This document shows, piece after piece, positions 16,662 through 26,152 of a stretch of 64,000 nucleotides of DNA. Below the pieces are notes generated by a model. The model was not told the origin of the DNA and ran no database searches. It was given only the letters and a program-made list of their open reading frames with translations. This DNA comes from Bradyrhizobium sp. CB3481 (GTDB lineage Bacteria > Pseudomonadota > Alphaproteobacteria > Rhizobiales > Xanthobacteraceae), in the NCBI RefSeq assembly GCF_029714305.1, contig NZ_CP121647.1, forward strand, positions 1,074,501 to 1,138,500, read 5' to 3'. The translations under genes were made by a program, and so were the position numbers. Numbering within the stretch: the first letter of the stretch is position 1; each line of letters opens with the position of its first letter.

Positions 16662-17597
16662 ATGCGTGAGTTAACGCCTGAGACGATCACGGACGCCGTG
16701 CTCGAACAGATGGCGACGACGCCGGACCCGCGCCTGAAGGAGATCATGGCAGCGGCGGTCAAGCATCTCCACGCCTTCGCCCGCGAGGTCAATCTGACGC
16801 CCGCAGAATGGATCAAGGGCATCGAATTCATGACCGCCGCGGGCAAGATGTGTTCGCCGGAGCGGCAGGAGTTCATCTTGCTGTCGGATACGCTCGGCCT
16901 CTCGGCGCTGGTCAACGGCCTGCATGATGCGACCGCGCTGGAGGAGGCGACCCATACCAGCCTGCTCGGCCCGTTCTACCGCGAAGCGACGCCGACGCTC
17001 GCGGCCGGCAGCTCGATCGCCAAGAATCCAAAGCCCGGCACCGAATGCGTGCTGTATGGCCGCGTCACCGATGCTGCCGGCAAGCCGGTGGCGAATGCCA
17101 CGGTCTCGATCTGGCAGACTGGTGCCGATGGTCTCTACGACATTCAGGCCAGCGCCACTTCGGTCGACTACCGCGGCGTGTTCGCGACCGACGCCAATGG
17201 CGTCTACGTCCTGAAGACCGTCAAGCCGCTCGGCTATTCCATCCCGATGGACGGTCCGGTCGGCGCCATGGTGAAGGCGCAGGCCCGGCACGGCATGCGG
17301 CCGGCGCACATCCACTTCCTGGTCGGCGCCACCGGCTATCGCGAACTGGTCACCGCGCTTTATCTGCGCGACGATCCGCATCTGGCTGACGATGTCGTGT
17401 TCGGCTCGTCGGGCGATCTCGCCGTCGATGTTGTCGCCAACGATCCGGATTGTCCGATCAAGGGCATGCCGAGCATCCGCTTCGACATGCGGCTGTCGCG
17501 CGAAAGCGCCGCCGACAAGGTAAGCGGCCGCGTTGGCGCTGATCCATCGGCGATTATCAAGCAGGCGGCCAAGAGCGAAACCGTGGGGGCTGGATAG
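16662..17597 (+). CDS. Intradiol ring-cleavage dioxygenase (catechol/hydroxyquinol 1,2-type)
   Basis: 311-residue non-haem Fe(III) enzyme that opens catecholic rings between the two hydroxyls. Ligands are visible: Tyr159 (GADGLYDIQ), Tyr192 (PLGYSIPMDGPVG), His216 and His218 (RPAHIHFLV). The N-terminal helical dimerisation domain is present (residues 1-105, ending SLLGPFYREATP). That domain plus a short linker favours the catechol/hydroxyquinol 1,2-dioxygenase subgroup over protocatechuate 3,4-dioxygenase. It is followed 84 bases later by a complete HAAT importer, hinting at uptake and cleavage of an aromatic compound. The exact substrate is not determinable. Confidence 0.9.
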   Translation: MRELTPETITDAVLEQMATTPDPRLKEIMAAAVKHLHAFAREVNLTPAEWIKGIEFMTAAGKMCSPERQEFILLSDTLGLSALVNGLHDATALEEATHTSLLGPFYREATPTLAAGSSIAKNPKPGTECVLYGRVTDAAGKPVANATVSIWQTGADGLYDIQASATSVDYRGVFATDANGVYVLKTVKPLGYSIPMDGPVGAMVKAQARHGMRPAHIHFLVGATGYRELVTALYLRDDPHLADDVVFGSSGDLAVDVVANDPDCPIKGMPSIRFDMRLSRESAADKVSGRVGADPSAIIKQAAKSETVGAG

Positions 17598-17681
17598 TTC
17601 TCGCTTGACCTAACCATTGGCGGGCGACTGGACGAAGATCCGGCGGGAGCCGAAACGACACAACGAAAATGAGGGGGAGCA

Positions 17682-18926
17682 ATGAAACGCAGAACATTCC
17701 TGGGCGGCGCGATGGCTGTCGCTGTGGTTGGGCACGGTTCGAACGCCCTGGCCCAGCAGCCGCCGATCAAGATCGGCATGTCGATGCCGCAAACCGGCGG
17801 CCTCGCCGGCGGCGGCAAGGCATCGCTGCTCGGCATCGAGATCTGGCGCGACGACATCAACGCCAAGGGCGGCCTGCTCGGCCGCAAGGTCGAGCTCGTC
17901 GTCTATGACGACAAGTCGAGCGCGTCGGAGACGCCGGCGATCTACGCCAAGCTGGTCGATGTCGACAAGGTCGATCTCTTGTTCGCGCCCTATGCGACGG
18001 TGCCGACCGCGCCGATCATGCCGTTCGTCAAGCAGCGCGGCCTGCTCTTGATGGGCAATTTCTCGTTCCAGGTGAACAGCAAGGTCGGCCACGACATGTG
18101 GTTCAACAATGCGCCCTGGGGGCCGGCGGACAGCTGGGCGGCCTCGTTCCTCGACCTTGCGCAGAAGGCCGGCGGCAAGAACATGGCGTTGCTCACGGCG
18201 GACCAGGAGTTCGCGCAGAATCTCGCGGTGACTGCGCGCGACGTCGCCAAGCAGCGCAACATCCCTGTTGTCTTCGACCAGGTCTATCCGCCGAGCACCG
18301 TCGAATTCGCGTCCATCATTCGCGCGCTCAACGCCGCCAAACCCGACATCGTCTATGTCGCGTCCTATCCGCCGGATTCGGCCGGCATCCTGCGCGCGGT
18401 GAACGAAATCGGCGTCAGTGACAACGTCAAGATTTTCGGCGGCGGCATGGTCGGCCTGCAATTTGCTGCCGTGATGTCGAACCTCGGCTCGCTGCTCAAT
18501 GGCGTGGTGAACTACAACACCTGGCTGCCGGAAAAGAGCATGTATTTCGACGGCACCAAGGACTTCTTCGACAAGTATACCAAGCGCGCCATCGAGGCGA
18601 AGGTTGATCCGCTCGGATATTATCTGGCGCCGTTCGGCTACGCGATGGGCCAGATGATCGAGGCGGCGGTCAATTCCACCAAGTCGCTCGATCAGAAGGG
18701 CATCGCCAAATACCTGCGCGAAAATGAGCACAAAACTATCGTCGGCCCGATCGCGTTTTCTGCGGACGGCGAGCGCAAGGAAACCGCGACGCTGCAAGCG
18801 CAGTTCCGGGGCGTCAAGGACAAGGACATCGATCAGTTCCGCTCCTCCGGCAAGCAGGTGATCCTGTTCCCGGACAAGCTGAAGACCGGTGAACTCATCA
18901 GTCCCTTCGAGGCGGCCCGAAAGTAG
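17682..18926 (+). CDS. HAAT-family ABC transporter substrate-binding protein (LivK-like)
   Basis: 414-residue periplasmic binding protein with a twin-domain (Peripla_BP_6) fold. The N-terminus (MKRRTFLGGAMAVAVVGHG) is a signal peptide with a weak Tat-like RRTFLG. The mature protein opens PPIKIGMSMPQTGGLAGGG, as in branched-chain amino-acid and aromatic-acid receptors, and carries FAPYATVPTAPIMPF and YVASYPPDSAGILRA. Ribosome site GAGGGGGAGCA precedes the ATG. First gene of a five-gene importer; with a ring-cleavage dioxygenase beside it, an aromatic ligand is at least as likely as an amino acid. Confidence 0.9.
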   Translation: MKRRTFLGGAMAVAVVGHGSNALAQQPPIKIGMSMPQTGGLAGGGKASLLGIEIWRDDINAKGGLLGRKVELVVYDDKSSASETPAIYAKLVDVDKVDLLFAPYATVPTAPIMPFVKQRGLLLMGNFSFQVNSKVGHDMWFNNAPWGPADSWAASFLDLAQKAGGKNMALLTADQEFAQNLAVTARDVAKQRNIPVVFDQVYPPSTVEFASIIRALNAAKPDIVYVASYPPDSAGILRAVNEIGVSDNVKIFGGGMVGLQFAAVMSNLGSLLNGVVNYNTWLPEKSMYFDGTKDFFDKYTKRAIEAKVDPLGYYLAPFGYAMGQMIEAAVNSTKSLDQKGIAKYLRENEHKTIVGPIAFSADGERKETATLQAQFRGVKDKDIDQFRSSGKQVILFPDKLKTGELISPFEAARK

Positions 18927-18968
18927 GTCTCGTGGCTTTTTCGGCTTCGAGCGCAAGGGGGAACTGAC

Positions 18969-19844
18969 GTGTTTTCGATGGACCTGCTGCTCGGGGCCGT
19001 GCTGCTCGGGGTGCTGCTCGGCTGCTTCTATGCAGCCGTCAGCGTCGGGCTGTCGGTCTCGTTCGGGCTGCTCGACGTGCCCCACGTCGCTCACCCGGCC
19101 TTCCTGGTGCTGGCGTCCTACGGCGTCTATCAGCTCAATGAAAGCTACGACATCGATCCGCTGCTGGCGGGGCTCGCAATCACGCCGCTGTTCTTCCTGT
19201 TCGGTCTCATCGCCTACCGCGTCTATTACGAGACCTTCGAGCGGCGTGGCAGCGATGCCGCCGTCCGCGGCATCGCGTTCTTCTTCGGCATAGCCTTCAT
19301 CATCGAAGTGCTGATCATCCTGCAGTTCGGCGTCGACCAGCGCTCGGTCAGCGCAACATATATCGGCAAATCCTGGCGCTTCGGCGAGTTCCGGATACCG
19401 ATCCGGCAACTGGTCGCGTTCGCGGTGGCGCTGACGCTGACCGCACTGCTGGCGATCTATCTGTCGAAGACCTTCATGGGCCGCGCGATCCGCGCCGTCG
19501 CGCAGGACGAGGAGGCGCTGCGGCTGATGGGCGCCAATCCGGTCCGCATCAAGCAGTTCGCCTTCGGCATCGCCACTGCCGTGCTTGGCATTGCCGGCGC
19601 GCTCCTCATCATCGTGGCGCCGGTCGAGCCGACGCTCGACCGCGCCTATATCGGACGCACCTTCTGCGTCGTCGTCATGGCCGGGCTCGGCAGCATCAGC
19701 GGCACGCTGATCGCCGCCGTCATCCTCGGCGTCGCCGAATCGATCGTGCTTACGATGTTCGGTGCGTCCTGGGCCCCCGCGATCTCGTTTGCAATGCTGC
19801 TCGCCGTGCTCGCCGTCCGCCCGCAAGGTCTGCTCGGCCGATGA
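18969..19844 (+). CDS. HAAT ABC transporter permease LivH-like
   Basis: 291-residue inner-membrane permease with about eight hydrophobic segments; family features include LLLGAVLLGVLLGCFYAAVS and GLGSISGTLIAAVILGVAES. The start is GTG at 18969 with AGGGGG nine bases upstream; an in-frame ATG three codons on is a possible alternative. Its end overlaps the LivM-like start (ATGA), so translation is coupled. Forms the translocation pore with the next product. Confidence 0.9.
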   Translation: MFSMDLLLGAVLLGVLLGCFYAAVSVGLSVSFGLLDVPHVAHPAFLVLASYGVYQLNESYDIDPLLAGLAITPLFFLFGLIAYRVYYETFERRGSDAAVRGIAFFFGIAFIIEVLIILQFGVDQRSVSATYIGKSWRFGEFRIPIRQLVAFAVALTLTALLAIYLSKTFMGRAIRAVAQDEEALRLMGANPVRIKQFAFGIATAVLGIAGALLIIVAPVEPTLDRAYIGRTFCVVVMAGLGSISGTLIAAVILGVAESIVLTMFGASWAPAISFAMLLAVLAVRPQGLLGR

Positions 19845-20806
19845 AAAAGCCCCGCCACAGCATCGCATTCTGGGCCGGCGTCGCCGTCTTTCTCGTCGCC
19901 GTGCTGGCGATGACGCAAGTAGTCCGCAACGAATATCCGTTCTTTGCCGGTTACGTCATCCTGCAGTTCATCGCGCTCGCGGTGGCCTGGAGCATCCTCG
20001 GCGGCTACGCCGGCTACGTCAATTTCGGCACCAACGCCTTTTTCGGCGTCGGCGTCTATACCGCGGTCGCCCTGGTCAAGGCGACCGGCGCGCCGCTGGT
20101 GGTGCAGATCGCCGCCGCCGCGGTGGTCGGCATGATGCTCGGTTTCGGCGTCGGCCTTTTGACCTTGCGGATGCGCGGCATCTTCTTCTCAATCGCGACG
20201 ATTGCGCTTGCCATCATCATCGAGACCGTCGTGATGAACTGGCGGTTCGTCGGCGGCGCGGCCGGCATCCAGATCCAGCGACCGCCGGTGATGGCGCCGT
20301 TCGACAGCTATGTGAAGATGCTGTTCTTCGTGCAGGCCGTTCTGGCGGTGACAGCCGTTGCGATCGCGCGCTACATCCAGAATTCGAAGATCGGCCGCGG
20401 CCTGCAGGCGCTGCGCGACGATGAACTCGCCGCCGAATGCACGGGCGTGCCGACGCTCAAGCTGAAGCTCGTCGCCTGCATGATCTCGGGCGGGCTGATT
20501 TCCGCCGCCGGCGCGCCGGCCGCGATGTACCTGCAATACGCTGATCCGTCCTCGGCGTTCAATCTGAGCTACTCGGTTTCGGCGCTGGCGATGGCGCTGA
20601 TCGGCGGCACCGCGCATTGGATCGGTCCGGTGCTCGGGGCCATCCTGCTCGGCTCGACCCAGCAGCTTCTTGCCGTCACCATCTCCTCGGAGGTCAATGT
20701 GCTGGTGCTCGGCATCATGCTGGTGCTGTTCGTGGTCGGCGCGCCCAAGGGCATCATCGGGCTGCTCCGGCCGCGCTATCGCCTGCGCGCGGGAGGCAAA
20801 CCATGA
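19841..20806 (+). CDS. HAAT ABC transporter permease LivM-like
   Basis: 321-residue permease with about ten hydrophobic segments. Typical LivM stretches are AVAWSILGGYAGYVNFGTNA (the conserved 'GYAGxxxFG'), ALRDDELAAECTGV and a C-terminal GGTAHWIGPVLGAILLG. It starts at an ATG overlapping the LivH stop and ends overlapping the LivG start (ATGA), so the permease and ATPase genes are tightly coupled. Confidence 0.9.
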   Translation: MKKPRHSIAFWAGVAVFLVAVLAMTQVVRNEYPFFAGYVILQFIALAVAWSILGGYAGYVNFGTNAFFGVGVYTAVALVKATGAPLVVQIAAAAVVGMMLGFGVGLLTLRMRGIFFSIATIALAIIIETVVMNWRFVGGAAGIQIQRPPVMAPFDSYVKMLFFVQAVLAVTAVAIARYIQNSKIGRGLQALRDDELAAECTGVPTLKLKLVACMISGGLISAAGAPAAMYLQYADPSSAFNLSYSVSALAMALIGGTAHWIGPVLGAILLGSTQQLLAVTISSEVNVLVLGIMLVLFVVGAPKGIIGLLRPRYRLRAGGKP

Positions 20807-21540
20807 CGACACCTGCCGCAACCGACGCGCCGCTCCTGCAGGTCGGGACGCTGACAAAAACCTTCGGCGGCTTCACCGCGCTCGACAATATCAGCGTCGA
20901 CATCAAAAAGGGCGAGCGCTTCGGCCTGATCGGCCCGAACGGCTCCGGCAAGACGACGCTGATCAACTGCATTTCCGGCGCGCTGCGCCCGCAGACGGGC
21001 AGCGTGGTGTTCTGCGGCGAGGACGTCACCCAGCTGCCGCCGCATTTGCGCGCACGCCGCGGCATCGCGCGCAGCTTCCAGATCCCGCGTCCCTTCCGGA
21101 GCATGACCGTGCTGGAGAACCTCATGGTCGGGCTCGACTTTGCCGGCGTCGGTTCGGGCCAGATCGAGGAAGAGGCCGCGATGTCGATCCTGACGCGGAT
21201 GGGGCTTGCCGCGAAGGCCGATGCGCCCAGCGACACGCTGAGCCAGGTCGAGTTGCGCAAGATGGAGCTCGCCCGCGCCATGGCGGTGCGGCCAAAACTC
21301 CTGATCTCGGACGAGGCGATGGCCGGGCTGTCCTCATCAGAGGTCGACGAGGTGCTCGACCTGCTGATCAGCCTCGGCCAAGAAGACATCACCATCATCA
21401 TGATCGAGCACATCATGCAGGCGGTGATGCGCTTCTCGGAACGGGTGATGTGCCTCGATGCCGGCAAGATCATCGCGCTCGGTGCGCCTAGCGAGGTGAT
21501 GGCCAACAAGCGGGTGCAGGAGGCCTATCTTGGCACTTAG
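20803..21540 (+). CDS. HAAT ABC transporter ATPase LivG-like
   Basis: 245 residues. Walker A is GPNGSGKTT (44-52). The signature is LSQVELRKMELARAM, which departs from the usual LSGGQ but keeps the following R-x-x-E-x-A-R-A spacing. Walker B region is LLISDEAMAGL and the switch His lies in MIEHIMQAVM. The true start is the ATG overlapping the LivM stop; longer upstream extensions run through livM. Confidence 0.9.
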   Translation: MTTPAATDAPLLQVGTLTKTFGGFTALDNISVDIKKGERFGLIGPNGSGKTTLINCISGALRPQTGSVVFCGEDVTQLPPHLRARRGIARSFQIPRPFRSMTVLENLMVGLDFAGVGSGQIEEEAAMSILTRMGLAAKADAPSDTLSQVELRKMELARAMAVRPKLLISDEAMAGLSSSEVDEVLDLLISLGQEDITIIMIEHIMQAVMRFSERVMCLDAGKIIALGAPSEVMANKRVQEAYLGT

Positions 21541-22267
21541 CCTTGCCATTGAGAAGCTCGATGCGGGTTACGGCGCGGTCAAGGCGCTGCGCGGCGTCAC
21601 GCTGCATGTGGAGGCCGGCGAGACCGTTGCTTTGCTCGGCACCAATGGCAATGGCAAGAGCACGCTGATGAAATGCGTGATGGGCCTGGTGCGACCGGAC
21701 AGCGGCCGGCTCTCGCTCATCATCGACGGCGTGGCGCATGACCTGACAAAACTGTCGCCCGAGGCGATCGTCGATCTCGGCGTCGCGCTGGTGCCGGAGG
21801 GACGGCGGCTGTTTCCCAAGCTGACGGTGACGGAAAACCTGATGCTGGGCGCCTTCCGCAAGGCCGCGAGGGCCACGATCGACGGCAACCTCGCGCTCGT
21901 CTTCGATACTTTCCCGGTGCTGAAGGAGCGGCGCCACCAGCTCGCCGGCACCATGTCCGGCGGCCAGCAGCAGATGCTGGCGATCGCCCGTGCGCTGATG
22001 TCCTCGCCGCGCCTCCTGCTGATCGACGAGCCGTCGGTCGGCCTCTCGCCGCTATTGGTGTCGCAGACCATCGCCAAGATCGGCGAGCTCAAGCAGCGTG
22101 TCGGCCTGACCGTGCTGATGGCAGAGCAGAATTTCAACCAGGCGATCCGGATCGCCGACCGCGGCTACATCATCGTCCACGGCGAGATCGCGGTATCCGC
22201 GCAGTCGGTCGACGAGCTCAAGGCCAACGACATCGTCAAGCGGCTCTATCTCGGCGGCGTCGTTTGA
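21530..22267 (+). CDS. HAAT ABC transporter ATPase LivF-like
   Basis: 245 residues. Walker A GTNGNGKST, signature MSGGQQQMLAIARAL, Walker B LLLIDEPSVGL and H-loop region LMAEQNFNQA are all intact. The start is TTG at 21530, supported by a consensus AGGAGG six bases upstream that lies inside the end of the LivG gene; the two frames overlap by 11 bases. Last core gene of the importer. Confidence 0.9.
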   Translation: MALSLAIEKLDAGYGAVKALRGVTLHVEAGETVALLGTNGNGKSTLMKCVMGLVRPDSGRLSLIIDGVAHDLTKLSPEAIVDLGVALVPEGRRLFPKLTVTENLMLGAFRKAARATIDGNLALVFDTFPVLKERRHQLAGTMSGGQQQMLAIARALMSSPRLLLIDEPSVGLSPLLVSQTIAKIGELKQRVGLTVLMAEQNFNQAIRIADRGYIIVHGEIAVSAQSVDELKANDIVKRLYLGGVV

Positions 22268-22320
22268 GGGCTATGACGGCATCGTGACGTTCTGCCGATT
22301 CTTCAGCCTCGCTTGCTGCC

Positions 22321-22360
22321 ATCATCTGCCGCATAATCCAATGGCATCAATGCAGATGAT
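22321..22360. promoter_or_regulatory. Inverted repeat upstream of the acetoacetate-decarboxylase-family gene
   Basis: ATCATCTGC (22321-22329) and GCAGATGAT (22352-22360) are perfect 9-base complementary arms separated by 22 bases, ending 14 bases before the start codon. It could be an operator or an mRNA hairpin. Confidence 0.4.
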
Positions 22361-22374
22361 AGATGGGGCAGGCG

Positions 22375-23115
22375 ATGAAGATCGATGACGTCAGGCGAAC
22401 CGCCTATTCGATGCCGCTGACCAACCCGTCGTTTCCGCGGGGACCGTACCGGTTCTTCAACCGCGAATATTTCATCGTCACCTATCGCACCGATCCCGAG
22501 GCGCTGGCCGCCGTGGTGCCCGAGCCGCTCGAAGTCGCGGACGCCGTCGTCAAGTACGAATTCATCCGTATGCCCGACTCGACCGGCTTCGGCGATTACA
22601 CCGAGACCGGGCAGGTCATCCCGGTCCGTTTCAAGGGCGAGGAGGGCGTCTACGTTCATTCGATGTATCTGGACGACGAAGGGCCGATCGCGGGCGGCCG
22701 CGAGCTCTGGGGCTTTCCCAAGAAGCTGGCGTCGCCGAAGATCGCCGTCGAGAGTGACGTACTGGTTGGCACGCTACATTACGGCTCGGTGCTCTGTGCC
22801 TCCGCCACCATGGGCTACAAGCATCGTCCGGTCGATCATGATGCGGTGCTCAAGGGCATGAAGGCGCCGAACTTCATGCTCAAGATCATCCCGCACGTCG
22901 ACGGCAGTCCGTGGATTTGCGAGCTGGTGCGCTATTATCTCGAGGACATCAATCTGAAGGAGGCCTGGACCGGCCCTGCGGCGCTCGGCCTATTCCCGCA
23001 TGCGCTCGCCGACGTCGCCCGCCTGCCGGTGCGCGAGGTGGTCTCTGCGCTGCATTTCAAGGCCGATCTGACACTGGGGCTCGGGACGGTCGCGTTCGAT
23101 TATATGGCGCGGTGA
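22375..23115 (+). CDS. Acetoacetate decarboxylase family protein
   Basis: 246 residues from the ATG preceded by GGGGCAGG. The Schiff-base lysine pair is conserved (Lys116-Lys117 in [12 protein letters not shown]), as are the equivalents of Arg29 and Glu76 of the clostridial enzyme (Arg30 and Glu77, in NREYF and YTETGQ). This argues for a real lysine-dependent catalyst, either a beta-keto-acid decarboxylase or a related aldolase/dehydratase. It follows the importer genes by 107 bases on the same strand, so it may process a ring-cleavage product, but this is inference. Confidence 0.85.
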   Translation: MKIDDVRRTAYSMPLTNPSFPRGPYRFFNREYFIVTYRTDPEALAAVVPEPLEVADAVVKYEFIRMPDSTGFGDYTETGQVIPVRFKGEEGVYVHSMYLDDEGPIAGGRELWGFPKKLASPKIAVESDVLVGTLHYGSVLCASATMGYKHRPVDHDAVLKGMKAPNFMLKIIPHVDGSPWICELVRYYLEDINLKEAWTGPAALGLFPHALADVARLPVREVVSALHFKADLTLGLGTVAFDYMAR

Positions 23116-23137
23116 GGGACGAACCGGGGGCGCGCGA

Positions 23138-23365
23138 TCACTGCGCGCCCCTGAGCGTGCAGGCCGTCGAGCAGGTCACTACCACGCCGCGCTCACAGGC
23201 GATGCAGACCGCGACGCACTGCTTCATGTCCTTGGGATTGTACTGGCTGTAGAGCTTCCGCGCGCAATTGTCGATCGAGCCGGTCACCTCGGCATTGCTG
23301 CCGTTCTCGGGCGTGCATGCGGCCAAGGCCGCAGCTGCCAGCACGCTGATAATGACGACGCGCAT
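23138..23365 (-). CDS. Small cysteine-rich lipoprotein, hypothetical
   Basis: 75 residues. A signal peptide ends in the lipobox LAAC (MRVVIISVLAAAALAAC). The mature part has six further cysteines (NCARKLY; QCVAVCIACERG; TCSTACTLRG), suggesting disulfides in the periplasm. No family recognised. It is convergent with the preceding decarboxylase-family gene, 22 bases apart. Confidence 0.7.
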   Translation of the reverse strand: MRVVIISVLAAAALAACTPENGSNAEVTGSIDNCARKLYSQYNPKDMKQCVAVCIACERGVVVTCSTACTLRGAQ

Positions 23366-23580
23366 TTCGGTCGCTCCAACCGGAGCCGTCGCGCGAACAA
23401 GCGGCGACGGCCATAGGCCCTCGCAAAAATTGATCCTTCAGGATTGCGCGATCGAGTTAATCGAGTGTTACGGGAAATCGGAGTTCCCGTGGGTAGTTCT
23501 ACGCCCAGGGCGGGGGCGGCAAGCGATGTGCGCTGCAGCAGGGACCGGTGAAGCCTGCCGGGCATGCGGCAGCGACGCCG

Positions 23581-24531
23581 TTACTTCTTCAGGTTCATGA
23601 AAGGTTCGAACGCTTCCTTGCCGGACCCGAAATGCTCGTAGATCGAAGCGGATTTGTTCATCAGCTCAAAAGCCCGTTCCTGGTCCGCGCCCTGGCGCTT
23701 GTCCTTGAAGGTGGTAATCAGCATGATCGCGGTCATGTAGTTGCCGAACGCGGCTTGCTCGGCCCCGAGCAGGTTCTTGAGCCGCGCATCGCGGGTAAAG
23801 AAGTCGGACATCGTCGTCTTGATGCCTTCGTCGCCTGCCGAAAGCGATTGCGTCGACCAGAAGGCTGAGGCGAGCGTCAGCAGGCGGCGAAATTTTTGCG
23901 GGTCCACCTTGCACTGGTACTTTTCGCAGGCCGCTTTCGTCATCACGTCGTCACGGCCCTTGGGCGTGAGCGTATTGCCGAACTTGCTCATCATGTACGC
24001 CATGCGCAAGGCGTCGCTGACCATCGCGTCGTCGGCGCCCGCGTAATTGTCGAGGATGCGCTGGATGAAGACGGTGTTGCCCGATGCCATGTAGGCGCCG
24101 ATCAAGGTGTCGTTGTCGCCGGGGATTTCCGAAGGCCTCACCGCCTCCAGCACCGGGACACGCGCCGCTTGCAGTTTATCCAGCAGCGCGGTGAGCTGGC
24201 TGGCGGCGGCATACTTTTTCGCTTCCTCCGCAAGGCCAGCGCGATACAGGCTGTAGACGTAGACTTGTCGGACGTTGTTGGAGGGCTCGTTCTTGAGCAG
24301 GCGTTCCCGCTCGTCCGGAGAAGCCCTGAACAGTTCGGCCAGGAAGCCGACAAGGTTGTCCGGCGCAGATCGCGCCACCATCTGCCGGAACTGCGCCAGC
24401 GTCTCATCGACACAGGCTGGCGACTTACTGCGGTAATAGCTCGCCATGCAATTGTTCTCGGCGGCGAGGGCAGGGCCGGAACAGAGCCACAGCATCGCGA
24501 GCGCGACGGCTGCGCCGATATTTTTCGTCAT
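23581..24531 (-). CDS. Exported protein of unknown function
   Basis: 316 residues from the ATG at 24531, chosen because it gives a classical signal peptide (MTKNIGAAVALAMLWLCSG, cleavage after ALA); in-frame starts at 24555 and 24561 are possible. The mature protein is largely alpha-helical by composition, with short repeat-like helical pairs (LVGFLAELFRASPDERERLL; VYVYSLYRAGLAEEAKKYAA), perhaps a TPR-like or Sel1-like solenoid. No domain recognised. It stands alone after the lipoprotein gene. Confidence 0.65.
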   Translation of the reverse strand: MTKNIGAAVALAMLWLCSGPALAAENNCMASYYRSKSPACVDETLAQFRQMVARSAPDNLVGFLAELFRASPDERERLLKNEPSNNVRQVYVYSLYRAGLAEEAKKYAAASQLTALLDKLQAARVPVLEAVRPSEIPGDNDTLIGAYMASGNTVFIQRILDNYAGADDAMVSDALRMAYMMSKFGNTLTPKGRDDVMTKAACEKYQCKVDPQKFRRLLTLASAFWSTQSLSAGDEGIKTTMSDFFTRDARLKNLLGAEQAAFGNYMTAIMLITTFKDKRQGADQERAFELMNKSASIYEHFGSGKEAFEPFMNLKK

Positions 24532-24661
24532 CGTGGAGTGGGGTTGTTTTCGCATTGTCACCGGCGCAGCTGTCAGGGCGCAATGTTGTGGTTGCGCACC
24601 CTAACAGCCTCATCTCGGCTTCGACAATGGCGGCCGCACCGCCTGTGCCGTGCTGGCGCGC

Positions 24662-26104
24662 TCAGCGCACTAGGATGTTCCTGAACTGCCAGGGATCGGA
24701 TGTGTCGATGTCTTCCGGGAACAGGCCGGGACGGTCGGTCAGCGGCGTCCAGTCGGTGTAAAAACCCTTCACCGGGCCGAGATACGGCAACTGGATTTCC
24801 AGCAGACGTTCGAAATCCATTTCGTCGGCTTCGACGATGCCTTCGTTCGGGTTTTCCAGCGCCCACACCATGCCGCCGAGCACGGCGGAGGTCACCTGCA
24901 GGCCGGTGGCGTTCTGATAGGGCGCGAGCTTGCGGGTCTCTTCGATCGAGAGCTGCGAGCCGTACCAGTAGGCGTTGTTGTCATGGCCGAACAGCAGCAC
25001 GCCGAGTTCGTCGATGCCGTCGACGATCTCGTTCTCATCGAGGATGTGGTGTTTTTCCTGCATCTTCGCGGCGCGGCCGAACATTTCGTGCAGCGACAGC
25101 ACAGCATCGTCAGCCGGATGATAGGCATAGTGGCAGGTCGGCCGATAGATCGCCGTGCCCGATGCGTCACGCACCGTGAAGTAATCGGAGATCGAGATCG
25201 ACTCGTTGTGGGTGACGAGGAAGCCGTACTGCGCGCCGCGGGTCGGGCACCAGGTGCGCACGCGCGTATTGGCGCCGGGCTGCATCAGATAGATGGCTGC
25301 GCCGCAGCCAGCTTCGTGGGTATGCGCATTCTCCGGCATCCATTTTTCATGGGTACCCCAGCCGAGCTCGGACGGCTGCACACCTTCCGACAGAAAGCCT
25401 TCCACCGACCAGGTGTTGACGAAGACATCAGGCTCTTTCGGCTTCTTGGAGCGCTGGGTGTCGCGTTCGGCGATGTGAATGCCCTTGACGCCGGCCTGCC
25501 GCATCAGGTCCGCCCATTCGGCCCTGGTCTTCGGCTTGGGGGCATTGAGCTTCAGATCGGCGGCGACATTGAGCAGCGCCTGCTTGACGAAAAAGGAGAC
25601 CATGCCGGGATTGGCGCCACAGCAGGAGACGGCCGTCGTCGAGCCGGCGGGGCGCGCCTTCTTGGCGGCCAGCGTCACTTCGCGAAGGGCGTAGTTGGAA
25701 CGCGCTTCCGGGCCCTTCGAAGCATCGAAATAGAAGCCGAGCCAGGGCTCGTTAACGGTGTCGATATAAAGAGCGCCAAGTTCGTTGCAGAGCTCCATGA
25801 TGTCGGTGGAGCCGGTATCGACCGAGAGGTTGACGCAAAAGCCCTGGCCGCCGCCTTCGGTGAGCAGCGGGATCAGCAACTCGCGATAATTGTCCCGGGT
25901 CACGCCCTTCTGGATGAAGCGTACATTGTGCTTCTCGCAATGCGCCTTGCGGCCCTCGTCCTTGGGATCGATCACGGTGACGCGCGACTTGTCGTAGTCG
26001 AGATGCCGCTCGATCAGGGGCAGCGTGCCTTTGCCGATGGAGCCGAAGCCGACCATGACGATGGGACCGGTTATCTTCGCGTAGATCTGCGCGGCGGGGC
26101 TCAT
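24662..26104 (-). CDS. hss: Homospermidine synthase
   Basis: 480-residue NAD-dependent enzyme joining two putrescines to sym-homospermidine, the main long polyamine of rhizobia and relatives. The N-terminal Rossmann motif is GFGSIGKGTLPLIERHL, followed by VIDPKDEGRKAHCEKHNVRF. The family-specific NEPWLGFYFD, SCCGANPGM and HEKWMPENAHTHE are present. Length is normal. It is the last gene of a minus-strand run that includes ornithine decarboxylase, its putrescine supplier. A RidA gene lies 48 bases upstream. Confidence 0.93.
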   Translation of the reverse strand: MSPAAQIYAKITGPIVMVGFGSIGKGTLPLIERHLDYDKSRVTVIDPKDEGRKAHCEKHNVRFIQKGVTRDNYRELLIPLLTEGGGQGFCVNLSVDTGSTDIMELCNELGALYIDTVNEPWLGFYFDASKGPEARSNYALREVTLAAKKARPAGSTTAVSCCGANPGMVSFFVKQALLNVAADLKLNAPKPKTRAEWADLMRQAGVKGIHIAERDTQRSKKPKEPDVFVNTWSVEGFLSEGVQPSELGWGTHEKWMPENAHTHEAGCGAAIYLMQPGANTRVRTWCPTRGAQYGFLVTHNESISISDYFTVRDASGTAIYRPTCHYAYHPADDAVLSLHEMFGRAAKMQEKHHILDENEIVDGIDELGVLLFGHDNNAYWYGSQLSIEETRKLAPYQNATGLQVTSAVLGGMVWALENPNEGIVEADEMDFERLLEIQLPYLGPVKGFYTDWTPLTDRPGLFPEDIDTSDPWQFRNILVR

Positions 26105-26152
26105 GGGATGGTTTCTCCGGAACGTACTGGTAGACGAATGGTGAGGGGTGAA

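Noticed and set aside
17610..19868. 752-residue open frame on the minus strand, opposite the LivK/LivH-like genes
   Set aside because: Arg/Asp/Glu-rich shadow of GC-rich coding DNA; the plus strand carries well-conserved ABC transporter genes with motifs and ribosome sites.
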